A stretch of DNA of 64,000 nt, taken from assembly GCA_963668365.1 (NCBI GenBank), contig OY764266.1, forward strand, positions 3,224,001-3,288,000. Reading direction: 5' to 3'. Source of the DNA: VXNE01 sp963668365. GTDB lineage: Bacteria; Pseudomonadota; Gammaproteobacteria; Pseudomonadales; Azotimanducaceae. How positions within the stretch are numbered: the first letter of the stretch is position 1; the number at the start of each line of letters is the position of its first letter. Below are positions 17,903-26,281 of this stretch, piece after piece. The notes beneath the pieces were generated by a model, which was not told the origin of the DNA, did no database searches, and was given only the letters and a program-made list of their open reading frames with translations. The translations under genes and the position numbers were made by a program.

Positions 17903-19108
17903 GTGAGTGAACGAACCGCCAGCATCTGCAACGGCATCACCGGCATCTCGGCCCGGGAATGGAACCGTTGCGCGAACGCGGGCGGCGAGTACAACCCGTT
18001 TCTCGACCACCGTTTCCTGCACGCGCTGGAGGAAAGCGGCAGCGCATCGCCCAAGACGGGATGGCAGCCGTTCCACCTGCTGCTGCAGGAGGGCGACCGC
18101 GCCATTGGCGTCGCGCCGATGTACCTGAAGTCGCATTCCCGGGGCGAGTACGTGTTCGACGGCGGCTGGGCGGAGGCGTGGTACCGCGCCGGCGGCGAGT
18201 ACTATCCGAAGCTGCAGGCGAGCGTTCCCTTCACGCCCGCCACCGGCCCTCGCCTGCTTCCCGCCGACGGCGAAGGCGCCGGCCTCGTGGAGGAACAGCT
18301 TCTCGCCGCGAGCGTGCAGGTCGCCGAGCGCATCGGCGTCAGTTCCCTGCACTACACCTTCATGCCGAAATCGCAGTGGGAGCGAGCCGCGAAGCTCGGG
18401 CTGCTGCAGCGGGTGGATACGCAATATCACTGGTCGAACGCGGGTTTCGACACGTTCGACGATTTCCTTTCCGAACTCGCATCGAAAAAGCGCAAGAACA
18501 TTCGCCGCGAGCGTCGCGAAGCGTTGCAGGAAGAGATAGAGGTGGAGTGGGTCACGGGCAGCGACCTGACCGAACGCCACTGGGACTGCTTCTACGACTT
18601 CTACATGGACACCGCCAATCGCAAATGGGGCACGCCGTATCTCAACCGGCGGTTCTTCAGCCTGGTGAACGAATCCATGCCGGAGCGAACGCTGCTGATC
18701 ATGGCCCGCAGAGGCGGTCGCTACATCGCCGGGGCGCTGAACTTCATCGGCTCCCATGCGCTATTCGGCCGCAACTGGGGCTGCGTCGAGGACCATCGCT
18801 TCCTGCATTTCGAAGTGTGCTACTACCAGGCCATCGACTTCGCCATCGCGCACGGCCTGCAACGCGTGGAAGCGGGTGCCCAGGGTCCGCACAAGGTCGC
18901 CCGCGGCTATCTGCCGCACGCGACCTACTCCGTCCATTGGATCAAGGACGCCGGGCTTCGCCAGGCTGTCGCGCGCTACCTGCTGCAGGAAAAACGCTAC
19001 GTCGAACAGGACGCCGAATGGACCGCCGCCCGCGCGCCGTTCCGCAAGGACATCGATCTCTCCCGCTACGTCGTGCGCTGGGAGGAGGACCAGCCGCCCG
19101 CCGGGTAG
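17903..19108 (+). CDS. GNAT-like protein, COG3146 / DUF482 (FemAB-like)
   Basis: 401 aa with a GTG start at 17903. Two GNAT-like halves are visible: residues 1-190 (NPFLDHRFLHALEESG, GVAPMYLKSHSRGEYVFDGGWAEA) and 191-400 (SKKRKNIRRERREAL, WDCFYDFYMDTANRKWGTPYL, GAQGPHKVARGYLP). This matches the proteobacterial COG3146 family, annotated as a peptidoglycan-biosynthesis or N-acyltransferase homologue without a proven reaction. Divergent from the adaptor gene (131 bp). Confidence 0.88.
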   Translation: MSERTASICNGITGISAREWNRCANAGGEYNPFLDHRFLHALEESGSASPKTGWQPFHLLLQEGDRAIGVAPMYLKSHSRGEYVFDGGWAEAWYRAGGEYYPKLQASVPFTPATGPRLLPADGEGAGLVEEQLLAASVQVAERIGVSSLHYTFMPKSQWERAAKLGLLQRVDTQYHWSNAGFDTFDDFLSELASKKRKNIRRERREALQEEIEVEWVTGSDLTERHWDCFYDFYMDTANRKWGTPYLNRRFFSLVNESMPERTLLIMARRGGRYIAGALNFIGSHALFGRNWGCVEDHRFLHFEVCYYQAIDFAIAHGLQRVEAGAQGPHKVARGYLPHATYSVHWIKDAGLRQAVARYLLQEKRYVEQDAEWTAARAPFRKDIDLSRYVVRWEEDQPPAG

Positions 19109-19151
19109 CGCCGCCCGGTGGCGTGCCGTCGTCGAGCGAAACGCGGCGCTA

Positions 19152-19220
19152 TCAGTAGATTATCGGGGCGCTGTCCACCAGCACCCGGCCCCGACGCGGC
19201 AGTTCGCTTATCTCCACCAT
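19152..19220 (-). pseudogene. Truncated PIN-domain toxin (vapC remnant)
   Basis: Only 22 codons remain before a TGA at 19152-19154. The sequence includes RRGRVLVDSAPIIY, the first strand and first acidic residue of a PIN nuclease. The ATG at 19220 overlaps the antitoxin stop as TGATG, the usual arrangement of such pairs. The rest of a roughly 130-codon toxin is missing; the DNA beyond soon reaches the end of the GNAT gene. Confidence 0.75.
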
Positions 19221-19456
19221 CACCACTCGCGACGTAGTTCTTCAATGTACTCGGAGACATCGCCATAGCAGCCTCGCGCCGACGCTCGCAGGGACGTGAA
19301 CATCGGCGCGGCCGACTCCGAGACGTGTGATATCGGGACAATCGCTGCCCTTGGCACACCGCGCTTGCTGACAATCGTCACCGTTCCATCGCGTTCGGCC
19401 CGATCGATCAGCCCGGGCAATTTCTGCTTGGCTTCCTCTGCACCCACCTGGTTCAT
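19220..19456 (-). CDS. Phd/YefM-type antitoxin
   Basis: 78 aa. It begins MNQVGAEEAKQKLPGLIDRAERDG and continues TIVSKRGVPRAAIVPI, the standard Phd/YefM DNA-binding domain. The C-terminal part (about 55-78, ending YIEELRREW) would wrap the toxin. A GGAGGG site precedes the ATG. Its partner toxin is reduced to 22 codons, so this is an orphan antitoxin that may still autoregulate or protect against a related toxin. Confidence 0.88.
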   Translation of the reverse strand: MNQVGAEEAKQKLPGLIDRAERDGTVTIVSKRGVPRAAIVPISHVSESAAPMFTSLRASARGCYGDVSEYIEELRREW

Positions 19457-19470
19457 GCTTCACCCTCCAC

Positions 19471-19485
19471 CGTACAGTCGTACAG
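19471..19485. promoter_or_regulatory. Putative antitoxin operator
   Basis: Two perfect CGTACAG repeats, 19471-19477 and 19479-19485, one base apart and 14 bp upstream of the antitoxin start. Phd-type antitoxins bind short repeats in their own promoter. Confidence 0.4.
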
Positions 19486-19508
19486 GTTAGATGTGGCCAA
19501 AAACCTGG

Positions 19509-20342
19509 TCAATCGACTTCGACGCATTCCGGTTCCGGCTGGCGAAGTTCGGCACGCACCTCGCGCGCGTAGCGCTGCAACCGGACGAGATTGTCCGGGC
19601 CCAGCCGCACGAGTTGTTTGCTCAGGGGTGATGCGGCCTCGAGCTTCTCATACGCGTACGCATATCCCTTGTCTGTCTGCGCGACCTCTATGGGCAATAG
19701 CGGTAACGGCACCGCGAGGATTCCCCGCAGGGCGTCGTCGATCACCGCGTCGACGTCCGCCTCGGGCAGGCCCAGATCACGCAGCGCCTGCGCAAGCAGC
19801 GGACGAAACAGCCGCGCAAGCGATGCGAGACGTTGTGGCGGCACGCATGTCAACGCATCCACCGCAGCGTCGTAACGGAGAAAGGTCGCATCGTCGATGT
19901 AATGCCGCTCCCCCCGCGTCGTTATGCTGAACTCTCCGGCGGGTGCCTCGACAAGCGCGAATCCCGCACGCGACAGGTCGCCGCGCGAGGCGTTCTCCAT
20001 CACGGCCGCCAGGCGCCGGAGAACATCGATCGGGCCCTCGTCCGGAACGAGCGCGGCGAGGCAATCGTCCATCTGCGTCCAGACAAAGTCGTCACTCTGA
20101 TCAAGCGGCGGCAATTCCGGCTGGGGCACCGGCACGCACCCGGAATCGCTCGCTGGCGGCTCGGAGGGGGTTGTCCCTTCCCCCATGCCCATGACGCCGG
20201 GAACGGGCGCGGGCGCCTCGGGTACAGTAGCCGGGCCAAATACCGGCGAATCCGGCGCCCGGAGCATCAGAGCGTTCCACAGCAGGAAGCCGAAGCCGAC
20301 GATGGCCAGCGCCACCGCCCCAGCGATTAGGTTTGGCGTCAT
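19509..20342 (-). CDS. DUF3014 protein, membrane-anchored
   Basis: 277 aa from the ATG at 20342. One N-terminal helix (about 5-25) is followed by a proline- and glycine-rich linker (about 30-80), then the DUF3014 domain: LPPLDQSDDFV, YDAAVDALTC, RLFRPLLAQALRDLGLPEADVDAVID, a YAYAYEKLEAASPLSKQLVRLGPDNLVRLQ-type ending (split here by helices), and LRAELRQP-like residues at the end. Function unknown; expected to lie on the periplasmic side. Divergent from asnS. Confidence 0.8.
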   Translation of the reverse strand: MTPNLIAGAVALAIVGFGFLLWNALMLRAPDSPVFGPATVPEAPAPVPGVMGMGEGTTPSEPPASDSGCVPVPQPELPPLDQSDDFVWTQMDDCLAALVPDEGPIDVLRRLAAVMENASRGDLSRAGFALVEAPAGEFSITTRGERHYIDDATFLRYDAAVDALTCVPPQRLASLARLFRPLLAQALRDLGLPEADVDAVIDDALRGILAVPLPLLPIEVAQTDKGYAYAYEKLEAASPLSKQLVRLGPDNLVRLQRYAREVRAELRQPEPECVEVD

Positions 20343-20374
20343 CCTCACGCGCTTGCCTCCTGTCGCCTTCGTGT

Positions 20375-20404
20375 TTGTCCGGCCTGCGCACGGCAACCTA
20401 TAAT
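20375..20404 (+). promoter_or_regulatory. Probable sigma70 promoter of asnS
   Basis: TTGTCC at 20375-20380 and a perfect TATAAT at 20399-20404 with an 18-bp spacer, about 30 bp before the asnS start. Confidence 0.55.
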
Positions 20405-20433
20405 CCGCTTGTCGCCCCGGCACGCGAGCCCCT

Positions 20434-21813
20434 TTGCAGCAACATACGCCGGTTTCAGCCGTTATTCACGAGGATATCCCCGTTGGCGATGCCGTTGCCA
20501 TCGCTGGCTGGATCCGCTCCCGGCGTACCTCGAGGGGCGGTTTTTCCTTCATTCACGTGCACGACGGTTCGTGCTTCGACGCGGTCCAGGTCGTGGCTGA
20601 CCAGAAACTCGCCAACTACGACGAAATCATCGCGCTCACCGCCGGGTGCGCTATCGAAGTGACAGGGGTCGTCGTCGCTTCCCAGGGTCGGGGGCAAAGC
20701 CACGAAATTCAGGCTGACGCCGTCCGTATCGCTGGCTGGGTGGCCGAACCGGATTCCTACCCCATCGCGAAGAAGCGTCACACGTTCGAGTACCTGCGTT
20801 CCGTCGCCCACCTTCGTCCCCGCACCAACACGTTTGGTGCCATAACCCGGGTGCGCAACGCGCTGTCGCAGGCCATCCACCGATATTTTGATTCGCATGG
20901 TTTCTTCTGGATCAATACGCCGATCATCACGTCCAGCGATTGCGAAGGCGCCGGCGACCTGTTCCGCGTCAGCACGCTGGACATCTCGAACCGGCCCGCC
21001 GGCGGCTATGGCGACGACTTCTTCGGCCGCGAGACCTTTCTCACCGTGTCCGGCCAACTGAACGCCGAGTCCTATTGCCTGGCGATGAGCAAGGTCTACA
21101 CGTTCGGTCCCACGTTTCGGGCGGAGAACTCGCATACGACGCGCCACCTCGCGGAATTCTGGATGGTGGAACCCGAGGTCGCGTTCGCCAACCTCGAAGA
21201 CAACGCCGATCTCGCTTCCGATTTCCTCAAATCCGTGCTCGCCGATGTGCTCGAGCGATGCGCCGACGACATGGCGTTCTTCGCCGAGCGCATCGACAAG
21301 GGTGTCATCGACCGGCTACAGCGCGTGATCGACGCCCCGTTCGAACGTCTGACCTACACCGAGGCCGTCGACATCCTCCAGGCGTCTGGCGAGTCCTTCG
21401 AGTTTCCTGTCGCTTGGGGGCGGGATCTGCAATCCGAACATGAGCGCTACCTCACCGAGCACCACATGAACGGCCCCGTAATCGTGGTTGATTATCCGAG
21501 GGAAATCAAAGCCTTCTATATGCGTCTTAATGACGATTCCAAAACCGTGGCGGCAATGGACGTACTCCTCCCCGGGGTTGGCGAGATCATCGGCGGAAGT
21601 CAGCGGGAAGAACGTATCGACGTGCTTGACGACCGCATGGACGCTTCTGTCGCCGAGGATCTCTGGTGGTACCGCGATCTCAGGCGTTACGGCACCGTCC
21701 CCCACGCCGGCTTTGGACTGGGGCTCGAGAGACTGCTGCTGTACGCGACGGGGATGGAGAACATTCGCGATGCCATCCCGTTTCCCCGGGTGCCCAACAG
21801 CGCCGCGTTCTGA
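20434..21813 (+). CDS. asnS: Asparaginyl-tRNA synthetase
   Basis: 459 aa with a TTG start. The N-terminal OB fold (about 15-110: VAIAGWIRSRRTSRGGFSF) binds the tRNA anticodon. The class II catalytic domain follows with HTTRHLAEFWMVEPEVAF as motif 2 and GFGLGLERLLLYATGMENIRD as motif 3. It charges tRNA-Asn with asparagine directly in the cytosol. The next gene begins at the base after its stop codon, so the two are likely co-transcribed. Confidence 0.95.
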   Translation: MQQHTPVSAVIHEDIPVGDAVAIAGWIRSRRTSRGGFSFIHVHDGSCFDAVQVVADQKLANYDEIIALTAGCAIEVTGVVVASQGRGQSHEIQADAVRIAGWVAEPDSYPIAKKRHTFEYLRSVAHLRPRTNTFGAITRVRNALSQAIHRYFDSHGFFWINTPIITSSDCEGAGDLFRVSTLDISNRPAGGYGDDFFGRETFLTVSGQLNAESYCLAMSKVYTFGPTFRAENSHTTRHLAEFWMVEPEVAFANLEDNADLASDFLKSVLADVLERCADDMAFFAERIDKGVIDRLQRVIDAPFERLTYTEAVDILQASGESFEFPVAWGRDLQSEHERYLTEHHMNGPVIVVDYPREIKAFYMRLNDDSKTVAAMDVLLPGVGEIIGGSQREERIDVLDDRMDASVAEDLWWYRDLRRYGTVPHAGFGLGLERLLLYATGMENIRDAIPFPRVPNSAAF

Positions 21814-22278
21814 ATGCCGTTCGAACCTATCGATCAGGACGCCGTGCTGGTGTCCATGGAAGACGCCAACGATCCCCTGTCCGCCTACTCCCGGCACGGA
21901 TTCGAACTCGACGGCGAAGTGTGGCCATCCGTCGCGCACTATGTCGAGGCCATGAAATTCACGGATGCCGACCTGCGCAAGGCGATCTGCGCGGCGGAGT
22001 CTCCGAACGCGGCGCGGGTGCTTGCCAGGCGCAACCGTCGACGCATCCGGAACGACTGGAACAGTCTCCGGGAGACCTATATGACGCGCGGGGTATACCG
22101 CAAGTGCCGCACTTCGGAGGACGCTTCGACCGCCCTTCTCGCCACCGGCGAGCGGCGCATCATCGAGACCAGCCAGTACGACTACTACTGGGGCTGCGGT
22201 CGCGATACCCGGGGACTGAACACCTACGGGAAAGTCTTGATGCAAGTTCGCGCTAGGCTTCGCGACGAAAGTCGCTAG
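21814..22278 (+). CDS. NADAR-domain protein
   Basis: 154 aa, starting at the base immediately after the asnS stop. Conserved NADAR blocks are present: LSAYSRHGFELDGEVWPSVA, HYVEAMKF with the catalytic-type glutamate, RRIRNDWNSLRETYM, and DYYWGCGRDTRGLNTYGK. Members hydrolyse ADP-ribose-linked bases or riboflavin-pathway intermediates, and some remove ADP-ribose from guanine in DNA as antitoxins to DarT. No DarT gene is seen here, so the substrate is open. Confidence 0.85.
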   Translation: MPFEPIDQDAVLVSMEDANDPLSAYSRHGFELDGEVWPSVAHYVEAMKFTDADLRKAICAAESPNAARVLARRNRRRIRNDWNSLRETYMTRGVYRKCRTSEDASTALLATGERRIIETSQYDYYWGCGRDTRGLNTYGKVLMQVRARLRDESR

Positions 22279-22339
22279 CAGACAGGTCTATCGGGCTGGG
22301 CGTTTCGAGTCGATCATGGCCGGAGCGAGTTATACGCGG

Positions 22340-23080
22340 CTAGGCCGTGTAGGCCTCTTCCACCCGCCTCTCCACGACGTCGAGGAACGACGCCGAGTAG
22401 TACTCGGCCACATGATGGTTGTTCCACAGGCCCGAACGGCGTACGCGCTCGCGGTCACTGAAGCGTCCAAGCCAAGCGTTCGACGCCGGGTCCGGCGCCA
22501 GTTCCCGAGAACTGCTCAGTAGGGCGATCGCGTTGCGCTCAATGAGTCCGCGCTCACTCGAGGGGCTCGGTTCGTCGCCTATTTCCAACCACAGGAACGG
22601 CATTTGGCCCACGTATCGGCTGACGCGCAATTCCAGTTCCGCTTCGGCCGTCCTCACATCCGAGCGGTCGAGCTTGAGCCGTCTAGCCGCAGTGCCAGCG
22701 TCCGCCCCCACACCCCAGGACACGGGCAGGCCCACAACACCTTGGCGCGCAAGCGCCACACCGAGGAGCAGGCGCAAGATCGATCCCCGATGGTTGCCGC
22801 CCCCGCCTTGCACGCCGCAGTGCTGCGACAGCCTTCCCCACAGTGTGCTCCTGCTTCCGGCAGTGAGGGCATGAGTACCTATGCGGACGACCCGCCGCCC
22901 TTCACCGGATCCCGTGCGCATTTCGCCCGCCTCATAGAAGAAATACAGGCCACGTCGGGGCCAATCCATTCTTCCGTTGCACTCGCCCAGACGGCGCGTC
23001 CCTCCGATCTTTGCCTCAAGCCGCTCAAGCAGCCGATAGAAACGGATCGTGTCGGCGACTCTATTCACGCAGGCGCGCAC
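22340..23080 (-). CDS. GIY-YIG-like nuclease-domain protein
   Basis: 246 aa. RRGLYFFYEAGEM and, about 25 residues later, RVVRIGTHALTAGSRSTLWGRLSQH have the G-(I/L)-Y ... (Y/V)-I/R-G ... R-L-x-x-H order of a GIY-YIG domain (about 40-100), with the second tyrosine replaced by R. The C-terminal half is uncharacterised (PFLWLEIGDEP, SERGLIERNAIALLS, GLWNNHHVAE). Its start overlaps the end of the DUF6884 gene by 20 bp, so both are in one operon. A DNA-processing or defence role is inference. Confidence 0.6.
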   Translation of the reverse strand: MRACVNRVADTIRFYRLLERLEAKIGGTRRLGECNGRMDWPRRGLYFFYEAGEMRTGSGEGRRVVRIGTHALTAGSRSTLWGRLSQHCGVQGGGGNHRGSILRLLLGVALARQGVVGLPVSWGVGADAGTAARRLKLDRSDVRTAEAELELRVSRYVGQMPFLWLEIGDEPSPSSERGLIERNAIALLSSSRELAPDPASNAWLGRFSDRERVRRSGLWNNHHVAEYYSASFLDVVERRVEEAYTA

Positions 23081-23876
23081 CGAGCCACGCGAGCTGACGT
23101 CCCTGGCTGAGCCCTCTCATCGGTACATCAAGCCCGATACCCCGGACCCTCAACGAGGGCTCAAGGAACTCGCGATAACGTTCCCCGGCCAGAAAAACCA
23201 CGGTGTCCGCATCGGCGAGGCAGGGCTCAAGTGCCTCGAGCACGTTGCTCGCCCAGGTGCGTCGCTCCGCCACCTGCATCGTGATCAATGTCTTCTCGTA
23301 GGGCTGGATCACGTCCTCGGGGTCGACGAGACCGTACTTGGCCGACAGGATGCGCCACGCGCCGCCTTCGCGTTGCACGTAGGCGCGCGCCTTACGGAAC
23401 CAAGCCGAAACGTAGAGCTCTTTCGCCCTCGCCGGCCGTGACAGTTTGGTTTTCACGCACGACACCAGGAAGAGGCAGCGCCCGCCAGCAGAATCCGCAG
23501 TAATGGTGCCAACCGAATCAATCCGGGAAGCCGGCATACCCTGCGGCGGTGCCGGGCGATACGGAGGCGGCGCGGCCTCAGCAACGCGACGGACGAACAC
23601 GTCTCCGGTGTGTTGTTTCAGCCGGTAACGGAACTGGGTCGTCGTGCTTTGCTTTGGTCCGATGCGCTCTATGAGCGTCACCTCCGCCAAGCGCTCGAAT
23701 AGTGCAGACGCTAATGCGCTGCACACGGCCGGAACGCGACCGGTCAGACCCAAGTTTCGGTGCACGTCGCCAGCCCGAATGGCCACGGTTCTCTCCTGAG
23801 CCTGTCGCGCCGGCCGAACGTACTGGTCACATGTATACCGTCGGATGCGCTCTGCAAGGGTTAACCCATCGGGCAT
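23061..23876 (-). CDS. DUF6884 protein with N-terminal winged-helix-like domain
   Basis: 271 aa. Residues 30-90 (IRAGDVHRNLGLTGRVPAVC, SALASALFERLA, FRYRLKQ) look like a small DNA-binding domain. Residues 130-270 fit DUF6884: LFLVSCVKTKLSRPARAKEL, YVSAWFRKARAYV, WRILSAKYGLVDPEDVIQPY. The DUF6884 core resembles the YaaA fold. Its activity is not known. It lies between an HhH-GPD glycosylase gene and a GIY-YIG-like gene on the same strand, which suggests a role on DNA. Confidence 0.7.
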   Translation of the reverse strand: MPDGLTLAERIRRYTCDQYVRPARQAQERTVAIRAGDVHRNLGLTGRVPAVCSALASALFERLAEVTLIERIGPKQSTTTQFRYRLKQHTGDVFVRRVAEAAPPPYRPAPPQGMPASRIDSVGTITADSAGGRCLFLVSCVKTKLSRPARAKELYVSAWFRKARAYVQREGGAWRILSAKYGLVDPEDVIQPYEKTLITMQVAERRTWASNVLEALEPCLADADTVVFLAGERYREFLEPSLRVRGIGLDVPMRGLSQGRQLAWLGARLRE

Positions 23877-23967
23877 GGGCAGCGTCCTCCCGCGTGGTTA
23901 CACGCTCTGCCGTCAGTTGCTCAATGACCGATCTGATTGGACCACTTTCATTCCCGTTTGCGGAAAC

Positions 23968-24687
23968 TCAGATCCGTCTGGCGCAGACCCGAATCAACGG
24001 GCAAGCAGCACAATCTGGTTCTGTGGCGTGGCACCATTGCTGCCCGATTCGCCACGCCGGCCAGTCCAGTTGGCCCGGGAATTCCGGATTCAGCCGCCGA
24101 GCTGCCCGAATCGTTTCGTTCGCGGAATCGCCTTCAACGAGTCCGACGCGACGGAAAACGCGTACCAGATGAACGTCCGGCTTCACATCTATCTGGCATT
24201 CCTGTCCCTTGAAACAGCCAAAGTCGTCGCGGAGGATGCGCGTCGCCATGGAAGCGATGCCGGGACCGAGCCCATAAATCTCCCGCAGCGTCTTCTCCAC
24301 CTCCGCCGGAGACGCGCCGTTCCAGATGGCACCAGCGTCTCCCCCGAATCGCTGGCAGACCAGGCGCGCCGCATCCGACAAGGTTTTGGCACCTTGCCTT
24401 GAGCCGTACCTCGGACGGACCGCCAAGCCATCAATCAACTTCATCAGGTCCGGTTCGTCCATCGACGCCAAACGCGCGGGGTCCAGACAGCCCGCGTGAT
24501 CGATCTCTACCGGAATCCGCCACGCTCTCTGCCACGGCATCCCCCGATCAAAGGCCACAGCAAGTAGAAATGCGAACGGATTCCTTCGGACGAGCCGTGA
24601 TGTCGCGCAGTCCAAGGCGCTCCAGTCGGAGCCACTACGGGTCTCGCCGAATTCCTTGAGTCGCTCTACGACTGCGCTTTTGTCCAT
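23968..24687 (-). CDS. Endonuclease III-like HhH-GPD DNA glycosylase with Fe-S cluster
   Basis: 239 aa from the ATG at 24687 (a GTG four codons earlier is possible). The helix-hairpin-helix is IYGLGPGIASMATRIL. The catalytic aspartate is in DVKPDVHLVRVFRRVGL. The C-terminus has C-x6-C-x2-C-x5-C (WCHATEPDCAACPLIRVC), exactly the 4Fe-4S spacing of endonuclease III. The lysine that gives EndoIII its lyase activity is not conserved (alanine or serine in the equivalent place), so a monofunctional glycosylase or a modified-base reader is more likely. First gene of the three-gene minus-strand set. Confidence 0.82.
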   Translation of the reverse strand: MDKSAVVERLKEFGETRSGSDWSALDCATSRLVRRNPFAFLLAVAFDRGMPWQRAWRIPVEIDHAGCLDPARLASMDEPDLMKLIDGLAVRPRYGSRQGAKTLSDAARLVCQRFGGDAGAIWNGASPAEVEKTLREIYGLGPGIASMATRILRDDFGCFKGQECQIDVKPDVHLVRVFRRVGLVEGDSANETIRAARRLNPEFPGQLDWPAWRIGQQWCHATEPDCAACPLIRVCARRI

Positions 24688-25101
24688 GATATGACGCACG
24701 CTGGTAAAAGGTAGACCTTTCGTTCGTAGTGATTGGCCTTCGCCGCGCCCAGGATAGCACCCCGTTTGGCGTCATAAGAGCGTTGCGTTACTCGTTTCGG
24801 TACGTGTTGCGTAACGAGCTTTTAAGGGTCCGAGTGGGCCACTCTGGAACGTAGCGGGCGCTATCTCACGGTTTCGGTGCACGCCAAAGGCGGCCTGTTG
24901 CGCCGGCGGTTGAGGGGAACCGTAGAGCGTATATGGCAACCTCTGGTAGTCTCCGCGACAGGGATGGAAGCCCGAAAGGGCCGAGACCCGTACCCCGGGG
25001 CTCGGTGCGAAGCACGACAGCCCGGCCCGTCAGGGGTCGCCAAGGTCCCCAGCCCGACTCTCGACCTTCGAATCGACGCCCTCCGGGCGCTGCTTGGGCG
25101 A
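24688..25101. other. Gene-free stretch with strong hairpins
   Basis: No convincing gene in 414 bp. At 24995-25025 a stem CC-GGGCT/AGCCC-GG encloses a second hairpin GTGC-GAA-GCAC (25005-25015). CCC-GAAA-GGG lies just upstream at 24971-24980. Further left, CTCGTT and AACGAG form a loose inverted repeat at about 24799-24827. The 24960-25025 part looks like a repeated intergenic or structured-RNA family I have seen in other high-GC proteobacteria, but I cannot name it. Confidence 0.45.
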
Positions 25102-25666
25102 CTACTGCCTCGTTGACTGGGCGGGCGGTAGCGACAGGAGCAGCCCGAACGCATGTCGGAGGTGCCATGCGAATTCCATCATGAGTTTCCTCCGGTTCTT
25201 GGTGCCGGGCTCAAGGTAGAGGTTCTGACAGATGTCGGCGTGGGCTTCGTTTTCGGTGGTCGCGGTGTCGTAGAGGCAGAACAACCGTGTTCCGTCACCC
25301 GATACCAAAGCCCTGATGTCCCTCCCACGAGCGGCGATGAAGCCGAGATAACCGTTGAAGCGGTGGTCTGCCTTCATTGTTGGCCACCAGCGACTGCGGA
25401 TCCACGACGCCCATGCGGTCGACGGAAAAGCCGCGTGAAGCAGGATCCTTACGAAAGTAAGACGGCTTTGGTCGTCCATCGTCGTCGACCAGATCGTCTT
25501 GAAAGAGCGTGCGGACGAGGACTTCGTCATCGTCGACTGGGCCAGGAGAATGCTCGCTAACGGACCCCTGCTCGCACGCGCAGTCGGGGAAATGGTCGCG
25601 GTAGTGGACACATTTGCATTGGCCTTGGCCATGCTGGATCTCCAGTTCGACACAACTGCAGGGCAT
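25102..25666 (-). pseudogene. Frameshifted conserved hypothetical gene
   Basis: Two minus-strand frames carry one protein. The first frame, from an ATG at 25666, gives a cysteine-rich start (MPCSCVELE, CKCVHYRDHFPDCACEQ) and VRTLFQDDLVDDDGRPKPSY. The second, after about 25380, gives HRFNGYLGFIAARGRDIRAL and LFCLYDTATTENEAHADI to a TAG at 25102. The crossover lies near 25370-25385. The total would be about 187 residues. Function unknown. Either a true pseudogene or a one-base sequencing error. Confidence 0.6.
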
Positions 25667-25680
25667 AGCGATGGTGCGAG

Positions 25681-26067
25681 TCAAGCGCGGTCTGGCTTGC
25701 GCAGGATCCGCAGCATGTCTTCGGGCCACGGATCCGAGACGTCGGCGCCGTCCCTGCCGCACTTGTCGGCAGTGGCCCCGGGCACCCCGTGAGCCGCAAA
25801 GTACGCGAATGTGCCGTCACCGTCGAAAGTCGCCTCGGCGAAAACTTGGGCATCGCGGTTGTCCCAATAGACTCCGACCTCGCCCTCCGAACCTTGGTCG
25901 GGGTGAGGCAACGGAATGTCGGGGGGCCTGCCATCGAGAAACGTCAGTGCGTCGTCAATGGCACCTTGGGACGGAGCGACGGCACCTTCGCCATCCCAGT
26001 CGTCAGGCAGGTGAACGTAGGAAGCAAGCTCGCGGCGCAACTTTGACTCGGAATCCAAAGGCGCCAT
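25681..26067 (-). CDS. Conserved hypothetical protein
   Basis: 128 aa from the ATG at 26067; the open frame reaches further upstream, but conserved-looking sequence begins here. It shows ELASYVHLPDDWDGEGAVAP, then VGVYWDNRDAQVFAEATFDG, a pattern I recall from small proteins in accessory regions. No catalytic motif is evident. It lies 14 bp downstream of nothing coding on the left except the frameshifted gene's start, so the two may have been one transcription unit. Confidence 0.5.
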   Translation of the reverse strand: MAPLDSESKLRRELASYVHLPDDWDGEGAVAPSQGAIDDALTFLDGRPPDIPLPHPDQGSEGEVGVYWDNRDAQVFAEATFDGDGTFAYFAAHGVPGATADKCGRDGADVSDPWPEDMLRILRKPDRA

Positions 26068-26281
26068 TTGCCATGGAAGGACGTGGGTCCCACGGGTACG
26101 CGATTGGTCCCCGATTCGAACCCGCGCTTGCCAGAACGTCGTTGCTGCCGGGAGGGGTTGAGTGGGCTCCTGAATCCTGATGACGGCATAGGTGTCGATC
26201 TCGGCGTCGGCGGGACGCGGCGGAGCGAGGATGTCCGAAGACAAGGAGATCGCGACTGACGAAGTGCTCAAGGGGTGGTTC

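Noticed and set aside
20343..20433. asnS as part of a defence cluster with NADAR
   Set aside because: asnS has its own strong promoter and is an ordinary housekeeping synthetase; adjacency to NADAR alone does not show a joint function.
24866..25168. Short minus-strand ORF of 100 codons in the hairpin region
   Set aside because: No conserved-looking sequence, overlaps the end of the frameshifted gene, and the DNA is dominated by inverted repeats.
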